This document shows, piece after piece, positions 57,537-64,000 of a stretch of 64,000 nucleotides of DNA. Under the pieces are notes generated by a model that ran no database searches, had not been told where the DNA came from, and saw only the letters and a list, made by a program, of their open reading frames with translations. The position numbers were made by a program, and so were the translations under genes. The stretch is from the NCBI GenBank assembly GCA_016713645.1, contig JADJOU010000012.1:1-64000 (forward strand). The letters are read 5' to 3'. Numbering within the stretch: the first letter of the stretch is position 1; the number at the start of each line of letters is the position of its first letter. Source of the stretch: Bacteroidota bacterium (GTDB lineage Bacteria > Bacteroidota > Bacteroidia > Chitinophagales > JADJOU01).

Positions 57537-58973
57537 ATGAGGCTTTTTACACTCAAAAGTTTATATTCTTCCATCGCAATAATCTGCGCAGGAATTATGT
57601 GTTTTGCCTATCTTCCCGATTATCCCATATCTATGTGGGATGAAGCTAGATTGGCCAACAATGCGCTAGAGATGGATCTCTCAGGGAATTGGATCGTCAC
57701 AACATTTGATCATGTTCCAGATTATGGAAATGTCAAATTCCCCCTGTTGATTTGGTTGCAAGTCCTCAGTATGCGATGCTTTGGATTCAACGAGTTGGGT
57801 ATGCGCATGCCCATTGCCCTATCCGTATTTGCACTATGCATTTACCTTTTTTGGTATTCTATTCAATTTTTAAAGGATTATAAAATTGGACTTTTCGCAA
57901 TGCTCGTATTGGTTACATCCAATGGTTTTATGGATATTCACGGCGGTAGGACAGGAGACTACGATGCCATGTTATCCCTTTTTACCACAATCTCTGTCTT
58001 GTCTTTTTATAATTATACGCAAGGGAATAATAGAAAACAACTTTTGATCAGTTGCATGAGTTTTATCTTGGCGGTCTTTACAAAGAGCATCGCTGGTATG
58101 CTATTTATCTTGCCCATGTTCGTCTTTGCCATATATATGGATAAGTTGAAGCAACTATTTTCGTCAAAAGAATTTTATATTGGACTAGTTTCTTTTTTTG
58201 TTATCATCGGCTCGTATGTATTTATTCGAGCAGGATTGCAAGGAGACTATATCGAATCCATCATTCGAGTAGATACTATTGGTCGCGCAGTGAATGCTAT
58301 TGATGGACATGTTCATCCATTTGGCTATTATTGGCATCTGTTTATTCAATTTCATTTTGCCTATTGGGTGCTTTTTTTTATTGCAGGACTTGCCTATGCC
58401 TATTATGAAAAAGCTTTTCAATACCGATTGCTCATTGGCTATCTGGCATTGCTCATCTTTTTTCATTTAATGACCATATCCTTGTGCACGTCTAAACTGA
58501 AATGGTATAGTCTTCCCAATATTCCGCTAGCTAGCATCATTGCTGCCATTTTCATCAATGAAATCTTTAAGATATTGGCACAGCAAAAAAGTAAAATATT
58601 TGCTGCTTGCTTTGTTCTCGCCATTTTCATTTTGCCGTATTTTCAAGTATTCAATAAAATACATAATGGGAGTGGACTTACGCATGATTCCTCTCTGAAA
58701 GCAGCCAGCGATTTTATAGAATCCAATCGATGGAATCAGTCTCCTTTAAAATGCATTGAAGAAGGTTACTCAGCTGACATGCAATTTTATATAGGTTCTG
58801 CCAAACGCGCGAATAAGCCCATTAGTGCTGTTTCAATTGATTACGCGCTGAAAGGAGATAAGGTCATGTTTTACAAGAAGACTATTTTTGAGCAAGTTCA
58901 GAAGCGCTGGCAGTATCGCGTTATAGAGCAGCAGGATGATTTTTATTATATGGAATTAATAGAAAAATTATAG
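57537..58973 (+). CDS. GT39/ArnT-like membrane glycosyltransferase
   Basis: 478 residues with about ten membrane helices. SMWDEARLANNALEM after the first helix is the acidic loop used by polyprenyl-phosphate-sugar dependent glycosyltransferases (ArnT/PMT). It would transfer a sugar to a lipid or protein acceptor on the periplasmic side. Intact; its stop overlaps tex by 6 bp on the opposite strand (TTATAG). Confidence 0.85.
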   Translation: MRLFTLKSLYSSIAIICAGIMCFAYLPDYPISMWDEARLANNALEMDLSGNWIVTTFDHVPDYGNVKFPLLIWLQVLSMRCFGFNELGMRMPIALSVFALCIYLFWYSIQFLKDYKIGLFAMLVLVTSNGFMDIHGGRTGDYDAMLSLFTTISVLSFYNYTQGNNRKQLLISCMSFILAVFTKSIAGMLFILPMFVFAIYMDKLKQLFSSKEFYIGLVSFFVIIGSYVFIRAGLQGDYIESIIRVDTIGRAVNAIDGHVHPFGYYWHLFIQFHFAYWVLFFIAGLAYAYYEKAFQYRLLIGYLALLIFFHLMTISLCTSKLKWYSLPNIPLASIIAAIFINEIFKILAQQKSKIFAACFVLAIFILPYFQVFNKIHNGSGLTHDSSLKAASDFIESNRWNQSPLKCIEEGYSADMQFYIGSAKRANKPISAVSIDYALKGDKVMFYKKTIFEQVQKRWQYRVIEQQDDFYYMELIEKL

Positions 58974-61099
58974 CGCTTCTTTTATACTCAGCTGAATGCG
59001 CTTGCGCGCAACATCTACTTCCAATACTTTTACCATGACATGTTCCTGAAGTTTAACTGCCTCATTGGGGTCTCGAATGAATTTATTGGCCAAATGGGAT
59101 ATGTGAACCATACCATCTTGCTTGACGCCGATATCTACAAAAGCTCCAAAATTGGTGATATTCGTTACAATTCCAGGGAGTATCATCCCCGTATTTAGAT
59201 CTTCCATATTATTAATTCCCGCCGCATACTCAAAAGCCTTCATTTCTGCGCGTGGGTCTCTGCCCGGCTTTTCCAATTCTTTTAGGATATCTTGCAAAGT
59301 GAATAAGCCTTGTTTCTCATTGATGTATTTTCGAATATCAATCTGTTTCCTCAGCGAAGCATCCCGAATCAAAGCATCAATATCGCATTTTAAATCTAAA
59401 GCTATTTGCTCCACCAAACCATATTGCTCGGGATGAATGGCTGAATTGTCCAGTGGATTCTCCGCATTTCTAATCCTCAAAAATCCAGCACATTGTTCAA
59501 ATGCTTTATTCCCCAAAAGAGGTACTTTTTTTAATTCTTGTCTATTCTTGAAATCTCCATTGGCCTCGCGGTAATCAACAATATTTTTAGCGACAGTAGG
59601 ACCAAGTCCCGCGACGTAATTCAAGAGATGTTTAGAGGCGATGTTCAATTCAACCCCAACGGCATTTACACAAGATTCTACGACAAAATCCAATTTGCCC
59701 TTGAGTTTGGTCTGGTTGACATCATGCTGATATTGTCCGACTCCAATCGATTTGGGATCAATTTTAACCAATTCGCTCAATGGATCCATCAATCTTCTAC
59801 CAATGGAAACAGCCCCTCTGACGGTGATATCTCTATCTGGGAATTCTTCTCTTGCAGCAGTTGAAGCAGAGTAAATAGAGGCGCCGGACTCATTGACACT
59901 AAAAATACCTATCGCTTTGTTAAAGGCGATTGAGCGACACAATTGCTCTGTCTCTTTGCCCGCCGTGCCATTTCCTATAGCAATGGCCTCAATTTCATAT
60001 TTTTCTGCAAGGAATTTGATGGTTTCAATGGACTTTTGATATTCTCCTTGAGGAGGATGGGGATAGATCACCGTTTCATGAATCAATTTTCCTTGCTTGT
60101 CCAATACGACCAATTTACATCCTGTTCTAAATCCAGGATCAATGCCCAAAGTGTTTTTTTGTCCCAGAGGTGGAGAAAGCAACAGTTGTCGCGTATTGGT
60201 CGCAAACACTTCAATGGCATCTTCATCTGCCTTGTTTTTAAGCGCCATTCGCATTTCCAATTCGATAGAGGGTTTGAGCAATCGCTTATAGCTGTCTGTT
60301 ATTGAAATTTGAACTTGTTCCCACTATCGCTGTCATTCAAGACAAAGAGATTGTCGAGAATATCTAAGGCCTTCTCTTCCTCTACAGAAATATCTAAGGA
60401 GAGAAAACCCTCTTTTTCCCCTCTGCGCATCGCTAAAATTCTATGGGAAGGACATTTTTGCACAGATTCTGAAAACAAAAAATAGTCTTTGTATTTAATG
60501 CCCTCTTCATTTTTACCTCGAATGACTTTAGACGAAATAATGCCCGTTTTATTGAAGAGTTGGCGGATTCTATCCCTCGATCGGATGTCATCGTGAATCC
60601 ATTCAGCCATGATATCCCTCGCACCTTGCAAGGCATCTTCTCGATTTGCAACCTTTTCGTTGATGAATTTATCTGATTCGCTTGCAATATTCAATTTCCG
60701 ATCCTGTACGAAAATTGATTTAGCCAAAGGTTCTAATCCATTTTCAATAGCTACACTATATCGCGTTTTTTTCTTGGGTTTATAAGGCAGGTAGATATCT
60801 TCGAGTATGGTAATATCATTGCATAAATCAATTTTCAACTTTAGTTCTGGACTCAATTTACCCAGCTCTGTCAAAGTATTCAACACCGTTATTTTCCGCT
60901 TTTCTAAGTCTTTAAAATAATCAATGGAATCCTTGATCTGTTCTATTTTGATCTCATCTAAATTCCCAGTCGCTTCTTTTCTATATCGGGCAATAAATGG
61001 AATGGTATTTCCCGCTTCAAAGAGCTGAAAAACTTGAACAACCTGATTTGATTGAACAGACAATTTGGTTGAGATGGTATGAAAATACTTGTCTAACAT
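58968..61099 (-). CDS. tex: RNA-binding transcription accessory protein Tex, frameshifted
   Basis: About 711 residues. MLDKYFHTISTKLSVQ and the helical N-terminal domain (VFQLFEAGNTIPFIARYRKEATG), then the YqgF-like domain (LGIDPGFRTGCKLVVLD, AIGNGTAGKETE), helix-hairpin-helix domain (LNYVAGLGPTVAKNIVDYR, KVPLLGNKAFEQ) and C-terminal S1 (GIVTNITNFGAFVDIGVKQDGMVHIS). The frame is lost near 60301-60304 (one A missing restores KFQITDSYKRLLKPS). S1 binds RNA. Confidence 0.94.
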
Positions 61100-61232
61100 A
61101 ATCTGATTTGAGCCGGCAAAGAAAACCGCTTGAAAATGATTTTTCAATTTCTTATGCACAATAGGTCTTCAAAGGAATTAAAAAGAGGATAACTTTGTTG
61201 AAAACTTAGCAAAATAAACTGAATTTAGGCAT

Positions 61233-61240
61233 TATTTTTG
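61233..61240 (+). promoter_or_regulatory. Candidate -7 box TATTTTTG
   Basis: TATTTTTG fits TAnnTTTG and lies 62 bp before the ATG at 61303. Confidence 0.4.
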
Positions 61241-61302
61241 CTACAAATACGTTGATTATCAATATTTTATTTTAAACCTATCTACCTAATTATCACTACA
61301 AT

Positions 61303-62613
61303 ATGTATAAATTAATATGTGTATTCGTCTTATCTCTTGCCTCAAATCTAATTTTTGGTCAAAATTACATTGCCGATAGTATAGAATTTAACCCAAGCAC
61401 TGAGATTGGTTATTATAGCATTGAATCGGGTACTTTCACCAAGAAAGCAAAGCAAACTTGGGATATTGGCTTTGGAAATAACGCCCATGAATATACCATC
61501 AAAATTAATGATATCGGCGGGGTTAGATTGTGGAAGACGAAGAAAGCAGTTGCCGATTTTGCTTCTGTCAGTCTCGCAGATACAATCAACGAAAAATTCA
61601 ATGCAGAGACTTTCTGTTTGCATGGTGCCTTTGATAATTTGCAATACGATGAAGTCATATCAGGTGGAAATACCTTTTACCAAACTGGCTGGTCGTTGAT
61701 GAATATGGCTTCACATAATGGAATTGGAGATTCGGCCTTCATCATTAAAACAATCGACAATATTTATAAAAAGTTGTATGTCAGCTATTTTGTAAGCCCT
61801 TCTCGACAATATAAAGTCCAGATAGCCAATATCGACGGAACGAACGCCAAAGAATTGGTTATCAATAAAAACAATACAGATACGATCAGCTATTATTCCT
61901 ATTATTCCATTACCAATGAAGCATATGTGGCTACAATTGAGGAAAAATACAATAATTACGACTTGGTCTTTAGAGAGTTGATTAGCAATGGAATCAAAAA
62001 AGCGCCAGCAATTCTTACGAATAATTCCTATTCAATCCTCGCTTCCCTCACTTCTCCTTTTAGCCCATATAAAGACTTAGCTTATATCTATGCTCCAGCA
62101 TATAGAGCAAATGGAGTTGCCTACACAGCAGCCATTTACAATAATTCTCTTGGGAATAGAGGAGTGAAGACGATGAATGACATTGGTTTATCATGGTTAG
62201 ATGTAAATACTCAAAAGCCTTTGGCAAACAATAGCTATTTCGTTCGCGACCGAAAAAGCTGTATTTGGCAATTTGTGGTAACAGATTATTCAAACAATGC
62301 TGGCTTGGTCAAAGTAAAATTTTTAAAAAGCAACTTGAATCGATGCCCATATGGTTTGAAAGTTTATAATTATGCCAGTGAAAATATTTTCTATCCTAAT
62401 CCTATTAAATCCAATGAATTACTAAATTTCAATTTGAATATTGATTGGATTGGCACGAATTTTAGCATAGTTAACATCGCGGGTTTAGAAGTGATGAGTG
62501 GGACTAATAATGGCCCTTTGGACATTTCCAACCTAGCAAAAAGTATTTATTTCGTAAAATTAATTGATAATCAAAAGAATATCATCAATATACAAAAGCT
62601 GATTATAGAATAA
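61303..62613 (+). CDS. HmuY-like T9SS-secreted protein
   Basis: 436 residues, signal peptide MYKLICVFVLSLASNLIFGQ. QTWDIGFGNNAHEYTIKIND, GAFDNLQYD, GWSLMN and KLYVSYFVSPSRQYKVQ match the HmuY-like beta fold, known from Porphyromonas HmuY, a haem-binding lipoprotein. A type A sorting domain ends it (NIFYPNPIKSNELLNF...KLIDNQKN). It is followed immediately by a TonB receptor, the order expected for a haem-uptake pair, though haem binding is inferred. Confidence 0.75.
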   Translation: MYKLICVFVLSLASNLIFGQNYIADSIEFNPSTEIGYYSIESGTFTKKAKQTWDIGFGNNAHEYTIKINDIGGVRLWKTKKAVADFASVSLADTINEKFNAETFCLHGAFDNLQYDEVISGGNTFYQTGWSLMNMASHNGIGDSAFIIKTIDNIYKKLYVSYFVSPSRQYKVQIANIDGTNAKELVINKNNTDTISYYSYYSITNEAYVATIEEKYNNYDLVFRELISNGIKKAPAILTNNSYSILASLTSPFSPYKDLAYIYAPAYRANGVAYTAAIYNNSLGNRGVKTMNDIGLSWLDVNTQKPLANNSYFVRDRKSCIWQFVVTDYSNNAGLVKVKFLKSNLNRCPYGLKVYNYASENIFYPNPIKSNELLNFNLNIDWIGTNFSIVNIAGLEVMSGTNNGPLDISNLAKSIYFVKLIDNQKNIINIQKLIIE

Positions 62614-62614
62614 A

Positions 62615-64000
62615 GTGGTTAAGAGTTTGAGTCGAATCTTTTTTGTTTTTTGTTTTATTATTATTTCTAAATCAATCTTTAGTCAAAGTCAGTACGACAA
62701 TATAAGATTGATCAATAGGGTTAATAAATATCCAATCTCCAATGCTTATGCATTCTTCTTTAAGAATGGAAAAGTCGTATTTAGAGATGAATCAGACTAT
62801 GATGGTTATTTAAAGTCTCCCAGCCAAGCATCTTACGACTCTGTTTTGATATCAGGGGTAGAAATCAAGCCTATAAAATTCAATAACAATGAAGTTTCTG
62901 GAATATTGTTTATTGAATCAAAATCTGAACTCGAACTTAAACAAATACTCGTCACGGGTCAAATTTTGCCCGGAAGCAAGTTTAATTCTCCATTTTCCGC
63001 CAAAGTAATATCTAGTGAAGATATCAAACAAAAAGGGGCGAGCAATTTAGCAGAAGCACTTCGAAGTGAGAATTCTATACGAATTGTTCAAGATCCAGTT
63101 CTTGGGGCAAAATTGACCATGTTGGGTATGCAACCCCAAGATATCAAAATCCTGATTGATGGGGTACCAGTGATTGGAAAACAAAACGGAAGTATCGATA
63201 TCAGCCAATTAAATCTCGCCAATGTAGAGAAAATTGAAGCTGTAGAAGGCGCTTTATCAGTTATTTATGGCCCAAATGCTACTGGTGGAGTCATCAATAT
63301 TGTCACCAAGAGAAAGCAACAAGAGAAATGGAGTTTAGGCTTGAACTCGCACAATGAATCTGTAGGTCAATTCAATCAAAATGTCAATCTTGGCTTGAAT
63401 ATCAAAAAACACATGATTAATTTAAGTTTAGGTCGCACCGTTTTCCTAGGCTGGGATCCAAATCAAGATTCTTTTAAGTTTTTGCCAAAGACTCAAACAA
63501 GGGATTATTTGTGGAATCAAAAGGAGCAATACTTCGGCAATCTATCATATGCCATTCAATTGAAAAAATCCCATTCGATTAGAGTGAAACTAGATGCCTT
63601 TACTGAAAGAATATTAAATCGCCTCAATCCAATTTCTGTATACTCAAATTATGGAGTGGATGATTGGTATCACACCAAGCGATATAATATGGGGGTGTCT
63701 TATAATGGCAGAATCAACCACGACATCAATATTGAGTCCAATGCATCATATATGCTCTATCATAGAATTTTTGAACAGAATTATAAACAACTAGATAATG
63801 GCAATTTATTCTCCTTGCAAACCACCAATGATTATATCAATACCCTCTTTAATCGAACATGGATATCCTATTCTAAAGAGAAAAGCAAGGTGAAACTATT
63901 GGCGGGTTATGAATTCAATATGGATAGGGCTCAAGGAGTGCGCATTTTAGATACAGTCAAAACCCTTTATGATTTGGGTATATTGACTTCATTGACCTAT
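62615..64000 (+). CDS. TonB-dependent receptor, 3'-truncated by the window
   Basis: Runs off the right edge. GTG start at 62615 (VVKSLSRIFFVFCFIIIS signal-like) one base after the HmuY-like stop. The plug domain has SPFSAKVISSEDIKQKGASN, LTMLGMQPQDIKILIDGVP, NLANVEKIEAVEGALSVIYG and ATGGVINIVTKR, followed by barrel strands. With the HmuY-like protein before it, a haem or metal-complex substrate is most likely; a TonB-driven active uptake across the outer membrane. Confidence 0.9.
   Translation, partial: MVKSLSRIFFVFCFIIISKSIFSQSQYDNIRLINRVNKYPISNAYAFFFKNGKVVFRDESDYDGYLKSPSQASYDSVLISGVEIKPIKFNNNEVSGILFIESKSELELKQILVTGQILPGSKFNSPFSAKVISSEDIKQKGASNLAEALRSENSIRIVQDPVLGAKLTMLGMQPQDIKILIDGVPVIGKQNGSIDISQLNLANVEKIEAVEGALSVIYGPNATGGVINIVTKRKQQEKWSLGLNSHNESVGQFNQNVNLGLNIKKHMINLSLGRTVFLGWDPNQDSFKFLPKTQTRDYLWNQKEQYFGNLSYAIQLKKSHSIRVKLDAFTERILNRLNPISVYSNYGVDDWYHTKRYNMGVSYNGRINHDINIESNASYMLYHRIFEQNYKQLDNGNLFSLQTTNDYINTLFNRTWISYSKEKSKVKLLAGYEFNMDRAQGVRILDTVKTLYDLGILTSLTY

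Overview
The window is AT-rich chromosomal DNA from a member of the Bacteroidota. Three things point there. First, six proteins fit the type IX secretion (T9SS) pattern or machinery: four large secreted proteins end in a type A sorting domain, an HmuY-like secreted protein ends the same way, and PorT is part of the machinery. Second, LpxC is fused to FabZ, and bamD sits next to an omega-like rpoZ. Third, many starts are preceded by the Bacteroidota -7 box TAnnTTTG instead of a Shine-Dalgarno sequence. The genus cannot be read from the sequence; gene content resembles Saprospiria/Chitinophagia-type environmental lineages.

Layout. 1-1455: no intact gene; a decayed coding remnant at the left edge and five tandem units of about 110 bp rich in palindromes. 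1456-12348: mpl, a small lipoprotein, purK, an acyl-CoA carboxylase carboxyltransferase, an alpha/beta hydrolase, secreted proteins and purD. 12511-15873: an accessory patch with a DUF433/DUF5615 toxin-antitoxin pair, a sterol C14-reductase-like (ERG4/ERG24) membrane enzyme, an SDR and a Y1 (IS200/RAYT-type) transposase with nearby hairpins. 16302-27603: information processing (gyrA, a SWIM/SNF2 helicase, nth, dnaE) separated by palindromic repeats. 28402-32271: a tightly overlapping chain lpxC-fabZ, lpxB, a small unknown gene and ribD. 32302-35914: rhomboid protease, lipoprotein, T9SS cargo and an HPP membrane protein. 35898-38403: yraN, bamD, rpoZ and a stand-alone coaC. 38428-46697: envelope and TPR proteins, an M1 peptidase with a beta-barrel-like C-terminus, a fatty acid desaturase, DUF2461 and a bestrophin. 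46719-48783: the ubiE-porT-sfp operon. 48926-64000: engB, T9SS cargo, an HD phosphohydrolase, an outer-membrane protein, an aminotransferase, a YCF48-like lipoprotein, a glutamine amidotransferase, a GT39/ArnT-like transferase, tex, and at the right edge an HmuY-like protein followed by a TonB receptor.

The most pervasive feature is that more than 20 genes are interrupted by one- or two-base shifts, mostly in short homopolymers, or by single in-frame stops. They include essential genes (dnaE twice, mpl, purK, purD, bamD, ubiE). On both sides of every break the protein stays fully family-like. I therefore read most breaks as consensus sequence errors and annotate each gene across them, noting where the frame changes. 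The same effect could explain two apparent fusions, Mpl-DUF4870 and PurD-membrane protein.

I saw no rRNA, tRNA, CRISPR array, prophage or obvious large novel system. The most interesting biology is the sterol reductase-like gene, the Y1 transposase with paired hairpins, the repeat families, the stand-alone CoaC, and the dockerin/cohesin-like T9SS protein.
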